A stretch of DNA of 64,000 nt from NCBI GenBank assembly GCA_917880885.1, contig OU862919.1, positions 16,200,001 through 16,264,000 on the forward strand. Direction: 5' to 3'. Under the pieces are notes generated by a model, which was not told where the DNA came from, searched no databases, and saw only the letters and a program-made list of their open reading frames with translations. Below, piece by piece: positions 21,928 through 33,059 of the stretch (positions are counted from its first letter, which is position 1; each line of letters starts with the position of its first letter). A program made the position numbers and the translations under genes. This DNA is from Limnephilus marmoratus (Eukaryota > Arthropoda > Insecta > Trichoptera > Limnephilidae).

Positions 21928-22531
21928 TAGTGACCGACCGAAGGTTTGGTTTCGGCAAGTTTCGGCAAAAAAATCTAGTTTCGGCAGAAAATCTGCTTTC
22001 GTGAAATTCGACTGACTTCGGGTGTGTTCTTAGCTCGTGCATCACCCGCCATCATCAGTTGAGTTCACAGGCCGGTCCGGCATGGTTGTGTTTTGAGTTT
22101 GTGTGTTATTTCTAACGCATATTGATTTTTAATTATTTTTATATGAATACCTCACAAGAGTCCCAGCTGCTCAAGTCGGAATCCTATTATCTATTACTTC
22201 TGTCTCTAATATTTTATTTGGCAGTCTCTAATATTTTATTTGGCATGTATTAAGCATTGAAGTTCTTTCCGTTGAATTACTCACTTGGATTTATGAATAA
22301 TGAGAATTATGTTAAAAAATTATTGTTTTTATTTCATTAACACGTGTAATAAGAATGTTTTGATAGTAAAACATGTGTTAAATGTCTGTACAAGTGTAAA
22401 AAATGAGCCAAATTTCAGTAAACAATTGATTTTTAACATGTCTAAAAAGTTTCGGTTTCAGTTTTGGCCGAACCTGAGACAGATACCGAAGATTCGGTTT
22501 CGGTAGAAAGTCCTGTTTCGGTCGGCCACTA
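21928..22531. mobile_element. Non-autonomous hAT element with 8-bp duplication
   Basis: TAGTGACCGACCGAAGG at the left and CTTTC...GGTCGGCCACTA at the right are inverted ends of the TAGTGGCCGACCGAAA type. The flanks are GTCTTTTT (21920-21927) and ATCTTTTT (22532-22539), an 8-bp target duplication with one change. Subterminal TTTCGG(C/T) repeats are frequent, as in hAT elements. No transposase. Confidence 0.88.
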
Positions 22532-22539
22532 ATCTTTTT

Positions 22540-23620
22540 AAAGTGATTTACCTGTACATATTTATCTGCTGTTTGCTTTTATTTGCCCCTCTGTTTTCAT
22601 TATTTGTTATCAAAAGGCCAATATTTTGCAAACAATTTGTCCATCATAAATCAAAGGTTTCACAAATCTTTTCTTCCCGCCTTTATCAAGATGGCCATAA
22701 GGTCACATTGTAATTTATAGCTGGCATCATATTAATATTTAGTAATTAAATTAAAATTATTATTTTAGTTTTCTAAATTTTTTTTATCTCAAGCACACAA
22801 ACGTATTTTAATTTGGTTGGAGACAGTCGAGTTCACAAATAATATAGAAAAAGATTATAAAGTTTTTCCGATTGTAATTATATTTGTATAGTGACCGTTA
22901 TTACGAGATAAACTTTTGACAATGACATGAATTTCTTAATAAATGTGCACATATTACGTGGAATTTTTATGGAATATTACATGGAATTGTTTTTGCAAGT
23001 TATTTAGTTAAAATGTCTTTACACATTCAATTTAAGAGGAATATAAACGCTAAAAATGTGTCGAATCTCATGCCTGCAAAATTTTAAAATCGAGCGTCTT
23101 TTTGCACGAGGCTAGTAAGCGAAAAAGTGGTTTTTATTTATTTTGTGCATAATTTTATAAGAACGAAAAAAGTTAGAACATAGATAAAGTCAAAAATAGT
23201 CTTAGCCGTAAAGGGGTATTTTTTAAAAATTGTTACTTACATTACTTCATAGTTAAGTCATGAGAAAACTTTTTTTTTTAGTGGTTTACGCTTATATTTT
23301 TTGTTACGTAAATAATAATTTTATTGTAATTCCAATACATAGATAAAGTAGTTAAAGCTTCAATTTATCCGAAGCATATTTTTTGATGTTCATACTGTAA
23401 GCCGATTCGTCCTAAAGATTAATCAAAATAGTATCTAAATAGGATTTCACGTATATATTCATCTTAAACCTGTGATATGAAATTTGTTAATAATATTTTT
23501 ATGGAATATTACATGGAATTGTTTATGCAAGCTATTTAGTTAAAATGTCTTTACACATTTAATTTGAACCTGTGATATGAAATTTGTTAATAATATTTTT
23601 ATGAGCGTAGTTCCCAAAAT
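22540..23620 (+). repeat. AT-rich intron with local duplications
   Basis: ATGGAATATTACATGGAATT followed by GTTTNTGCAAG.TATTTAGTT and ACACATT.AATTT occurs at about 22968-23035 and again at 23499-23566. AACCTGTGATATGAAATTTG TTAATAATATTTTTATG occurs at 23467 and 23570. This indicates at least two local duplication events. No gene is seen. Confidence 0.7.
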
Positions 23621-23629
23621 TATTCAATA

Positions 23630-23945
23630 CTAGCAGATAAAAACCCACTCCGCAGGTTTTTGCTGCTAGGCCCCGCGGGCGGCTTTTACTATGGCTTCGC
23701 CCAGTTTGAGTGAAGGTAACCATTTTATAAATCCGATAAGAACTGGTTCCAAAAATAGCCAGTTCCTCGCATCCAATGTGATCCAGTGTCGGCTAGTCAC
23801 CGAGTTAACCGTGACAGGCAATGATGCCATATGTAATCTCCCCACATCCGGAAAGATACTTAAATTCTATAAATCCGTAGTACTTACACCTAGGGAAGAA
23901 ATGTCCACATGCAAGCTGTTGACGTAAGTGACGACATCTTGTGCT
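23630..23945 (-). mobile_element. Helitron-like 3' end, minus orientation
   Basis: Read on the minus strand the end is CCTGCGGAGTGGGTTTTTAT CTGCTAG|T: a hairpin a few bases before CTAG, followed by T, as in Helitrons. The 5' boundary is uncertain. A 78-codon open frame inside (MASPSLSEGNHFINPIRTGS...) matches nothing I recognise. Confidence 0.45.
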
Positions 23946-24162
23946 AAATTCTTGAATTCAAAACCAAATTACAATGGTAGTTTTGTTTGAAATTCCACGT
24001 ACACAGATGTTATTTGTGGCGCAACGCGTACGGCATGGCGTCAACATGCACTCGAAACTGGCTTCTGAAATTCAACCATGCAGACGCTGGGGTATTAATA
24101 ACGTTCGATTGGCTGTTCATTTTGAGGGCTCACCACTCTGAAACATAGTTACAATAATATTA

Positions 24163-24812
24163 TCTCTGCATATTGTAAATTAAAGTCCCCCGCGTCGTCT
24201 GTCTGTCTGTCTGTTCGCGATAAACTCGAAAACTACTGAACGGATTTTCATGCGGTTTTCACCAATGGATAGAGTATTTCGTGAGGAAGGTTTAGGTATG
24301 TAATTTGTCAAGGATTTGTGTAAATTGGGTGAAACATACTATAATTGTTAGAAGTGTCGGAAAAAGTCAAGCCGCCTGGTAGCTTTCATCAAAAACGCTG
24401 CCTAATCCTTTTGGGATATAACAAAACAATGCATGGTGGGATATTCCTCTTTTATAGATCTACAAAAAAGTCCGCGAAAGCATATATCTATCTATATTTT
24501 ACGGATAGCTTACTATACCCATTCTATCTTCTAAAAAAATGGTCACGTACATTGCGGTAATTGAAAAGTTATTTAGACAGATACAGTATTAATCCTTATT
24601 AATTTAAATACGTTAGTTACCCCAAGCATTTCATGCACATTATTATAATCTTTCACACCATCTCTACGTATTATAAATTAAAGTCCTCCGCTGCATCTGT
24701 CTGTCTCTTTGCGATAAACTCAAAGACGGCGGTGGTTATAAAGGTTGGATAACCATCCAGTAGATGACGTTGTGTTTTATTAGCCACAGCAACGCGTGGC
24801 CAGGTCAGCTAG
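24163..24812 (+). mobile_element. Helitron-like element H1, copy without LTR and MITE
   Basis: It starts TCTCTGCATATTGTAAATTA, contains GCGATAAACTCGAAAACTAC TGAACGGATTTTCATGCGG and ends GCCACAGCAACGCGTGGC CAGGTCAGCTAG|TA. The end shows a hairpin about 10 bases before CTAG and insertion before T, typical of Helitrons. A second 5'-like TCTCTACGTATTATAAATTA is internal at 24658. No Rep/helicase is present. Confidence 0.75.
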
Positions 24813-24822
24813 TAATATATAA

Positions 24823-25050
24823 CTAGCAGTTAAGATCCCGCTACCGCGAGTTATCACACTTCAAAGAGGAAATCCATACTTACACAGAACGTGAACCTGC
24901 TGTGATGAAAACTTTAATAGTAGTTCCCTTTGAAAATTATAGATGGCTGCTCTTACGTTTGTAGTTAGCATGTGGAGCGAGTATAAACAATAGATATTAA
25001 CCTGTGACGAGCCGGGGGTGAAGAGGCATCCAACCTTCCCCTTGCCCTAA
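24823..25050 (-). mobile_element. Helitron-like 3' end facing the previous one
   Basis: On the minus strand CTCGCGGTAGCGGGATCTTA ACTGCTAG|T shows the hairpin plus CTAG end. It lies 10 bp from the 3' end of the + strand Helitron at 24812, so two Helitron-like ends are tail to tail. The 5' boundary is unknown. Confidence 0.45.
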
Positions 25051-25054
25051 CAAA

Positions 25055-25480
25055 GCACCACTTTGAATTTTGAATTGAATGTTTTGTTGATAAATTTTAA
25101 GCTATGGTATATTTTATTGACTGCAACACGTTCACAACACAATAAACTATCCACTAAAACCACATTACTTGCATTTATTACGTAAATTAATAGGTTTTAC
25201 GACGTTTTATTCGCGATACACACAGTAATTGCGACCGTTAATTCCGCGCCAAAATCTGACAGCGCATCATCATAGAAGAAATCGTCTTAAAAATAATCCA
25301 GTGTGGCAATTCGACTGAAATCTTTAAGACTACCAAGAATAATGATGGCGCAAGCGATTTAGACACTGTTTTTCATACAAATTCGTACATATGAGGGTCA
25401 AAATCGCAGACCAAAAGTTTTTCAGAGACAATTTATTTCAAATATTTGAATTATTTTCTCGCGCATGCGCAAATGAGGCC
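25055..25480 (+). repeat. Unclassified interspersed repeat, copy 1
   Basis: GAATTGAATGTTTTGTTGAT...TATATTTTATTGACTG...CACAACACAATAAACTATC...TAGGTTTTACGA is repeated at 55735-56210. Both copies have a later GGGTCAAAATCG block. No domain is visible. Confidence 0.65.
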
Positions 25481-26005
25481 CGTGTTTTCGAGTTCCTGGC
25501 ACGTTACCGGTTAATGTATTCACACACCCATATTTGTTGTATATGAATACATACATGCATGCATAAATATACAAACCACCCACTAGATCGATAACTTCAG
25601 GCTTTTGTTCGAGAAAAATTTGGTCACTATTTCACCATCAAAATGCAATAATTTTTCGAATGATGATGATGATGACGGGGATTTGTGATGTCACACACCA
25701 TAGACGAAGATAGAGTAAGCAACAATAAAAAAGGCGCGACCATAGACAATATAATTTTCTTTCGAGGCCTACCCAGTACCGCCCAAATTATTAGCCTTTA
25801 ATATTATTTTAAAAATAAAACTCGTAATTACATGATAAGAATTTTATTAAAAACATGAAATACAAACAGGAAATACATATAATTAAAATATGATTGTGCG
25901 TTCCTACAAAACTACTGAATTTTAAAAATTTTCATTTTATAACAGAAAAATGAAAAACTCAGAATTACATGTTATTATTTTAAACAAGAATACAATGTAA
26001 GCAGG
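25481..26005 (+). other. WDR24 intron, mixed AT-rich sequence
   Basis: Includes a GATGATGATGATGACG microsatellite near 25660 and no recognised element or gene. Confidence 0.5.
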
Positions 26006-26008
26006 TTA

Positions 26009-26137
26009 GGGAACGTACCCATACTACGTGACACGTTTAGGGAGGGGGGGGGGGTCTTCAAAATGTCACGCTCCATTTAAATGAGCGGCGGGTTGCTTAG
26101 GATAGGCGAGTTGGTCACGTAGTATGGGTACGTTCCC
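26009..26137. mobile_element. MITE family 1, copy 2
   Basis: Ends GGGAACGTACCCATACTACG and CGTAGTATGGGTACGTTCCC flanked by TTA at 26006-26008 and 26138-26140. The interior lacks the CCCC.../AAAAAGTTGG part present in the other copies, leaving a shorter derivative. Confidence 0.9.
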
Positions 26138-26140
26138 TTA

Positions 26141-27400
26141 TATTATATTTCTGTAGCAAATTGCCACATGAAGAAATTGTTTTAAAGATAAATTACTTAA
26201 CGTACCTATTATATATTTCATCAGGTCAAAAATAAATTTACCATATTGCCAAAATATAACCAAGGTCCATTGAGACATTAGTTTGCATAAGATGTTTGTT
26301 TGATGTTTCATTCGGGACTCAAATATGTATAATATTTATTAATTTGGAGTTTAGTTTAGTTCAGTTCATCATATTTTTCCTGAAATCATTAAAATTAATG
26401 TAACAAATGTACATTGAAAATTAAAACTCTTCAAAACAAAAACAAAAAATATTACTTAAGAAGTTATATTTTATAAAAACTACATTGGTTCACTTATGGA
26501 AATTAGTTAAAAAATGGAATTTTTATTTTATTTGTGTACTTGTACATATCTATGTATGTAGTTACATTTCCTCCCAAGTCTTTCAATTTATGATTACTCT
26601 CATACTAAACTAAGTTCTGGAATACCTACTTACTTATATAAAGAAGCCTACTCAAATGCATTAAATTTGTTTGACGTTATTAAATTTTTGTAAAATGAAA
26701 GTAAGTAATAAAAATAATAATTACCTCTTCATCATTCTCAATGACCAATGACTGATAGTATTTCCCTTAACCTCATCTAACCATCTCCAGAAACAGAAGC
26801 GAATGTATTGGGATGTGGATATAAAATGTTATATTGTAAACAAGTAAAATTTGTCGGTTCAGATTCCACTGAAAAATAGGAATACATTTATTAAATACTG
26901 ATAAAAATATAAAAAAAATGCTAAAAATAAGAACAGAAAGTGCAAGCGTAGTGATAAATGTGTTGTTTTTATCATCAGGGTTGATGTGTAAAATGGCACA
27001 ATACCCCCAAAAAATCTCTTTAATACTTTTTGCCGTGAAAATCTAAAATCATACTTGAAAAATAGGTATTTTAGCAAACCTAACTCCTATAAGTGTAACT
27101 TATGAAAAAAGCAAATGAAATGCTAATTGTTAAAATCTATTTCATATAATTAAAAAAAACATAAGCACTATTGTCAAAATCCAGAGAGGAAATTGGGGAA
27201 GATTAAATTAATGAGATAGGTCGATGCAAGATAGAAAACATGTATACCTTTTTAAGATGTAATCGTGATTTTCGACTGCGTCAATTATTAGATTACGGGT
27301 GGATAAATATGTTCTGAAAACGGAAACATGTACAACACCGATTAAAATACAACTTAAATAACATACCTGCTTTTGGAACACTGAAATATCAACCAAAGGA
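26141..27400 (+). other. WDR24 intron, no bounded element
   Basis: AT-rich. A fragment of the TTTTTGCCGTGAAAATCTAA repeat (see 29405 and 50545) is at 27028-27060. A possible minus-strand exon at 26725-26784 (frame ...WLDEVKGNTISHWSLRMMKR..) has acceptor and donor motifs, but its phase does not fit the candidate exon at 27411-27479. Confidence 0.4.
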
Positions 27401-27410
27401 AGTTTCTCAC

Positions 27411-27479
27411 CTGTAATTTTGTTCCAATTACGGGTCCTGTTCTTCCATTTTCCATTCGATGCGAATTCCCAAAATTCAT
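27411..27479 (-). CDS. Possible first coding exon of a nested minus-strand gene
   Basis: ATG at 27479-27477 opens a 23-codon frame, MNFGNSHRMENGRTGPVIGT then KLQ, ending exactly at CAG|GTGAGA, a good 5' splice site, in phase 0. The surrounding DNA is less AT-rich than the intron, as seen at small promoters. I do not recognise the peptide and found no convincing second exon. It may be chance. Confidence 0.25.
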
Positions 27480-27679
27480 ACTCACACGTCGGAAATGTGA
27501 ATGCAATGTAAATGTCAAACGAAAATAAAGCGGAGAAATGCAACCAAAATCCAAGCTTCCTATTGGTGGAGGTAGTAGCTGGGGACCATAAACAAATCGA
27601 AGGGGACTTATGATATCACCAAAGATTCGGTTCACATTTTGGATCGGAGTTATACCCGCCTGCATGCATGGGTGTATGT

Positions 27680-28920
27680 AAAAATGTCTGTATGTGTGTG
27701 TTTATCTATACAAAATGAATACCACTCACAGATAAACAAACCATCAAAAAAAATTATTAATGTCCTTCATCTTGCCCAAGGTAGCCCGAACATCGGGCAA
27801 AAAAAAAATAAAAAAATCCATCAGATGACATTACTACAGTTTGCAAGACAAAGGGGTTAATTTCTCCCTGTAACTTGCCAAAAACCAATATATAATATAT
27901 AAGGGTGGGAAGGGTAGTTCTACCTTTTACACTGGTCCTACTGGAATGCATGGAAAAGCATTGCTGTCAAATATTTTGTACGAATATTGTACAACGATCT
28001 CTTTGTAAGGGCCCCAACTTTGTAAATGTATATAATATATGTGTTTAATATATATGTGTAAGTGATCAGTGTTGCTAACTCAGCTCCTTCTCGTCTCGCA
28101 TCTTTACAACATTTTAGCTTTTTCAGGTAACGTATAGCTTTATTTTAATATTTATTTTAAAGGATGGCAACATTGTATGTCTTACGAGTCTTCCCCCATC
28201 TTCTTATCCCCTTATCTTTTGTGTGGAAGAATAATTTACCAAAAGTAAACTTACACTTTGGCACTGGAGATGTGCTAATTTTTTTGTTTTTGTTAAGATT
28301 TTTAACAAAGTGAAAACCATTTTTTTTAATGTAATAAAATAATACGATTTTTCTAACACAGAATCACAATTGTATACCCCCGTTCGCCGTACACAAAATT
28401 TGGGTATTGACTAAAGATGTTGTTGATATATTCAAGACATCATTCACCAAATATAAGCAAGTCATTACCCAATTTATATCGGAAAGAAGAACATCAAATT
28501 TAATTTAATTTAACTAAACAAACTACTTACTTTGGGTTATCTTATCAATGTATTGTACTTTTCCTAGTATACTATTTTTCCATCTTGCATGGTGGAGTAT
28601 TTTGTTTTTACTTTATTTCTTTTTTTACTTTGTTTTTCTTTTCGAAGTTGTTTTTGATTTTGTTTTCTATTTTGTTTTTGATTTTGTTTTGATTTTGGTT
28701 TTTGATTTTATTGTGCTTATTTAGATGTTCTTTGTAGTAAAATAAAAAATAACATGTAAAATAAGCCCAACCGGTCGTAAAATTAAAAAATAAATAAATA
28801 AATAATACTACACGAAATGGCCAACACTGAATTTAACTTCTATTTATGGAGTCCTATTACGAAGTGGGCAATAATTTTGGACAGTACATACTTTTATAGG
28901 ATGACCGGCCAAAGCAGAAT
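27680..28920 (+). other. WDR24 intron, AT-rich
   Basis: T-rich and A-rich simple sequence, for example a (TTTTGATTTTG)n-like stretch at 28620-28715. A 49-codon open stretch follows an acceptor-like TTTCTAACACAG at 28362-28373, with no partner exon. No mobile element was delimited. Confidence 0.5.
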
Positions 28921-28924
28921 GAAA

Positions 28925-29028
28925 CCAACTCAGAACCACCTCAGAAAGGTCATTTAGAGTGATGATAAAAAAATTGGTTATGTAAGGTTAGGGTAAATGA
29001 CCTTTCTTCTGAGGTGGTTCTGAGTTGA
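28925..29028. mobile_element. MITE family 4, copy 1
   Basis: ACCAACTCAGAACCACCTCA...AAGGTCATTTAG is mirrored by AAATGACCTTTCTTCTGAGG TGGTTCTGAGTT. The same family occurs at 41979-42132. Confidence 0.85.
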
Positions 29029-29404
29029 ATAGTTGGGGCGTGGCGAGTACTTTGCAAAAAATTCATTCAAATGAACATATTTTGTGTTCCGTATCGATGC
29101 CTGGAATCCATTATGAGAGAGAGCTAGCTCTTTCGCCCTTTTAATTTCTGTTTCGCAAGTATTTATTCACTATATTTGCCCTTTTTTATTTGACTTGCCA
29201 TTTTTTCTCTCTGCTGGCAACACTAGTGACGCGCATCTCAGATCATGTGATGTTATTGTTTGTCATATGACGCTGTTTTTTCGCGCCGAAAGCAGTTTTC
29301 TTTCAAAGATATATCACTTTAAAACAAATTCTATTTTCTTGAATGGGTTCCTTGTTTTTACTCGCCTGAAGTGTTTTAATATTATACGTAGATTTGATAC
29401 GTTT

Positions 29405-29640
29405 TTAGATTTTCACGGCCAAAAGTATTTTCGTTATTTGCTTTTGGGGTGTTGTGTCGTGTTGCGCTACCACCTTCTGTAGCCAATGTCCATCATCAAG
29501 GCAGATCCGGTAGATGTGCATATCTACCGGATCTGCCCTGATGATGGACACTGCAACGCTGTCCGAAACATTGGCTAAAGAAGGAGGTAGCGCAACATGG
29601 CATAACACCCCAAAAACAAATAACTAAAATATGTAGATTT
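29405..29640. repeat. Head-to-head palindrome with a hammerhead-like motif
   Basis: Two units meet near 29520. Each contains GCAGATCCGGTAGAT, ATGATGGACA, a TTGGCTA box, GGTAGCGCAAC and a GGCATAACACCCC-type end. The right unit has the full CTGATGATGGACACTGCAAC then GCTGTCCGAAAC motif. The left unit lacks about 20 bases of it, apparently deleted between short ACA repeats. Confidence 0.75.
29538..29574 (+). ncRNA. Hammerhead-ribozyme-like motif
   Basis: CTGATGA (29538-29544), then a stem GGACA...TGTCC with a loop CTGCAACGC, then GAAA (29565-29568) and C. These are the two invariant core boxes of a hammerhead with a regular stem II between them. GCC upstream can pair with GGC downstream as a short stem I. 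The stem III/cleavage region reads CATT here, while related copies read CGTT. Self-cleavage is not shown, and the short stem III would favour a minimal or dimeric form. Confidence 0.45.
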
Positions 29641-30400
29641 GTTTAAAATTTAAAACTTTCGTTATTTGATTTATAATTCTCACTGTGTAATCTACTATGC
29701 AATGGAACATGGACGTAATATTATTAATAAACATTTGATTAGACGTACACTCGCACCAGTGATAAATATGTCAATAGTGGAGTGTTTACCTATAGGCTGG
29801 TGATAGGACCTTTGGCGTTTCAGCACGGAATCCAGATCAACCGTCTCCACATATCAGTTTCCTTTGGTGCAAGTCGGAGCAAACCGGTTTGGTATCAATT
29901 CTGTCCTTGCATCCAGCTCTATAGCTGATGGTTCAATGGACCACTCACCAATACATCTCACCCCTCTGTTGTACAAATAATTGCAGACAACAGGAAATGA
30001 TAAAAATAATAATCTCTTTAGCATTTCAATTTAGCAATTTCTTTTTGACCTTGCAAATCAATATTTGTTTATGAAAAACATTACATCCAGTTTTTCAATA
30101 ATAATAATTATTATTTGTTTCTCTTATTATCGAGTAATACAGATACAAATGTATCACTTTTTACATTATGGGCAGTAAAATTTCTCTTTGGCCTTGCATA
30201 TTATTTTTCATCGGGAAACATGAACTTTTTTTTAAATTATTTATCATCTCTTATATTATGGGTGTTAATTTCTCTGACCTTCCGAATTTTAAACAGGAAT
30301 GTGATAAGTTTGGTTGCAGTCACAGATATGTTTTATTAATCAAACGGTCAGTTAAAAGTGTCTTTAAAATTAAATAATGTTTTTGTATTGCCGTAAGCTC
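29641..30400 (+). other. WDR24 intron, no element delimited
   Basis: A moderately GC-rich patch at 29755-29980 (ACTCGCACCAGTGATAAATA...) could be an old transposon fragment. Overlapping small open frames at 30115-30377 have no recognisable domain. Confidence 0.4.
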
Positions 30401-30401
30401 A

Positions 30402-30842
30402 TTTTGGGAGGCATGTATGGGTATCGCCGCCTCAGGAACCATTTATTGGATAACCAACACCTCTGCCATAGGTGACCCCAAGTTACTCGCTATTTAGCGG
30501 TGGTACCCGGGTTCATGAGGTTTGTCTATGTCTTGGCGGCAGATGTGTTTGCCCATCTACCGTGTGACGGCCGGTTGAGGGAGACCTTTTGACTTCGCCA
30601 GCCGGACTCTCTCAACCCATCGCATTGCACCACAGTGGGAAGTCGTATGAATCCATTCATACTTCCATCATTCCTGGATACATTGACCCACAGATTCTAC
30701 CCACCCCTCGTACCTTTTTCCTGGCCAGAACTTCCTCTCCTTCCTTTCCCTAAAAAATACCCTACACACAGCATCCCCAGAGATGACATAGGCCCTAAGA
30801 GAAATTATTTTCCTGCGTGGAGCATGGCTACCGTAAAAAAAA
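30402..30842 (+). mobile_element. SINE family A, copy 2
   Basis: Plus-strand copy from GGGAGGCATGTATGGGTATC through GGATAACCAACACCTC, GAGGTTTGTCTATGTCTTGG, the pyrimidine-rich TACCCACCCCTCGTACC part and GACATAGGCCCTAAGAGAAA to an A tail at 30835. Confidence 0.75.
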
Positions 30843-31289
30843 ATTTAACTTTGATACTTAGAACTAATTAAGTGCGTTAAAAATTTATTCTATGCTCTGC
30901 CTACCCTCATTTATATGCAACAAAATGTCTAGAGATGAGCGAAAAATTTAACACGTTAGCCTTTTTGATAAACAGGAAATAATATAAAAATATATTTTCT
31001 TTAACAGGGTGCTAATTTCTTCGACCTTCTTACTGCAGATATTAGATATATCACTTCTTGTGAAGGTCTTCGATTTATCAAATATACGTCAACTTTAAAT
31101 GATTTCCTGTTATTTCTGGAATTTTATTTTGATTCTAATTTTTCTTGAACGCTACCAGTTAGACACCGACCAAAACATCGGGTTCATCCAACGTGGGCCT
31201 AATTCTCTGTGAGTTAAGTCCTCCACCATAGCACAAAATCGTTTTTTGCCATTTTATAGTGATGTATGTATATTGCAGCCATTGAATGG

Positions 31290-31620
31290 CATTTCAGGAT
31301 TACTTCAGCGGTAATGTGACATGTGCAGTAAAGTGGCAAACACCGTAATGTGACATATGCAGTAATGTGACAAAAGCAGTAATGTGACATAAGCGGTAAT
31401 TTATTTAATATCACCGGTATAAATATACCCAATAATTGCATGTCACAATTAAATACAAGCATAAGAAAATACTAAAATAATTTTTGGCATTAGATTTACA
31501 ATGACATCAGAAAGACATACACAATATTGTACATAATGATTGTCAAAGTGACAATCAAAGTACAAGCGGTGATGTGACATGCAGTAAAGTGACATTCGTG
31601 ATAATTTGGTAATACATAAA
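31290..31620 (+). repeat. Degenerate tandem repeat of GTAATGTGACATAAGCA
   Basis: Several head-to-tail units of about 17 bp (GTAATGTGACATATGCA, GTAATGTGACAAAAGCA, GTAATGTGACATAAGCG) are visible. The same repeat continues at 32275-32445 beyond a LINE fragment, so the LINE appears inserted into the tandem array. Confidence 0.8.
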
Positions 31621-31625
31621 ACTAA

Positions 31626-32260
31626 CTAACCATCACGCCGATTCTCCGCAGGGGTAAGCAGAGAGGACAGGGGTCGGCAGGACCGCCAAACAACTCGGTC
31701 TTGGCACACACTCTTTGCCTCACTCACATTCATACATCGTCTCATACATTCTCTTCTATTATTCTGACTTTTGACATGGCCCGACTCAAGTATCTGATTC
31801 ACTTGATCGTGCCATGTCTTCCTCGGGCGTCCCCGACTTCTTCTACCATTCACATTCGCGTTGTATATTCTTCTTACACTACTTTCTTCGTTCATTCGCT
31901 CTACATGCCAAACCATCTGAGGGTCCCTTTCTTAATCTTACTCATTATGCTTACATCAGCCTTACATTCTTTGCGGATATCCACATTTCTCACACGATCA
32001 TACATTTTTTTACCACACATACGTCTCAGGAATCTCATTTCAACAGCATTCAGTTTACTTTCATCCTTCCTCTGCCAGTTCCATGCCTCACTGCCATACA
32101 TCAGGGTAGGTACCAGGACTCCATTGTGGACTGCTAGCTTCGCTTTTTTTGACAGTTTTTTATTAGTGCCAACGGCATTCAGTCCACCATTAATGGAGTT
32201 ACCGGCATTCACCCTTCTTTCAATATCTTTATCAGCCTTCCCATCATGCGATAATGACCT
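31626..32260 (-). pseudogene. RTE-like LINE, C-terminal end of the reverse transcriptase
   Basis: Minus-strand frames read VGTNKKLSKKAKLAVHNGVL, then VPTLMYGSEAWNWQRKDESK, then LNAVEMRFLRRMCG, then KGTLRWFGM. In the adjacent frame they continue MVWHVERMNEESSVRRIYNA, then GRRSRGRPRKTWHDQVNQIL and AKSVCQDRVVWRSC. This matches the widely seen insect RTE-type end (YGSE.W..., LRWFGHVERM, GRGRPR.TW.D). One frameshift splits it at about 31903-31910. It is 5'-truncated. Confidence 0.85.
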
Positions 32261-32274
32261 GAGATACTATAGTA

Positions 32275-32445
32275 AAGTAAAGTGACATTCATGGTAATTT
32301 GGTGATACATAATACGTGGTAAAGTGACAATCGCGGTAATGAGACATGCAATAATGTATTATGCGCAGTAATGTGACATATGCGATAATGACCTGAGATA
32401 CGTAATAACACAGTAATGTGCCATTCTCTGTAATGTGACATTCTA
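32275..32445 (+). repeat. Tandem repeat, right part
   Basis: GTAATGTGACAT-type units continue, with a higher-order duplication: GCGATAATGACCTGAGATAC occurs at about 32249 and 32381. GTGACATTC.TG.TAATTTGG followed by T.ATACATAA flanks the LINE on both sides. Confidence 0.7.
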
Positions 32446-33055
32446 GCAGTAGGGAGAATTAAAATTTTGTCAGGATATTCACATCCTGGGAATGTTTTTC
32501 TTTTATTTAAATCAAATTCGTATTACATGTTTAAGATTTTACAAATTTCTCTTTTTTCTGGTGATTTATAATGACCTGAATGTAATGTGAGCCATTAACC
32601 CGTACACCGCCGCGTAAATACATAACAAATATTTTATTCTAAATAAGATTATGTCATTGAGAGGGTATTATTTTTTTCCTAATTGGCTTTAACTACTATT
32701 TACCATAAATTACGTCTACTGAACTTTACTCTCTGATCCACATTTCTGTAATGATTAGAATTATCAGCCAACTAAATATTGACTATAAAATCTTCTACGT
32801 GAAAGTCGTCATACTGAGATTATTTAACTGTTCATTTGAAAACTACAAAAATTTTGTATGCATATATTTTTTTTAATTTAAATTATATGTCAAATAACAC
32901 ATAAGAGTAGGTACATTAATAAAATGTGCCCACACTGGTTCGGTTAAAACAATATTGGTCAAATTTCGGAGTCGCCAGACAAGCTTAATACAAATATTTT
33001 TTTAAATAATTCTTCGATTCATCTTAACCACTCAGGTATTTTGCCATTGTGTAAG
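32446..33055 (+). other. WDR24 intron, AT-rich
   Basis: No coding pattern or bounded repeat is recognised. Confidence 0.5.
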
Positions 33056-33059
33056 TTTT

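Noticed and set aside
26725..26784. Second exon for the candidate gene at 27411-27479
   Set aside because: It has plausible splice motifs, but direct joining would put a stop after three codons.
28374..28521. Terminal exon after the TTTCTAACACAG acceptor
   Set aside because: There is a 49-codon open stretch, but no partner exon, no domain and no repeat of WDR24 sequence.
31701..32285. 194-codon open frame on the plus strand
   Set aside because: It is the antisense shadow of the RTE-like reverse transcriptase fragment on the minus strand.
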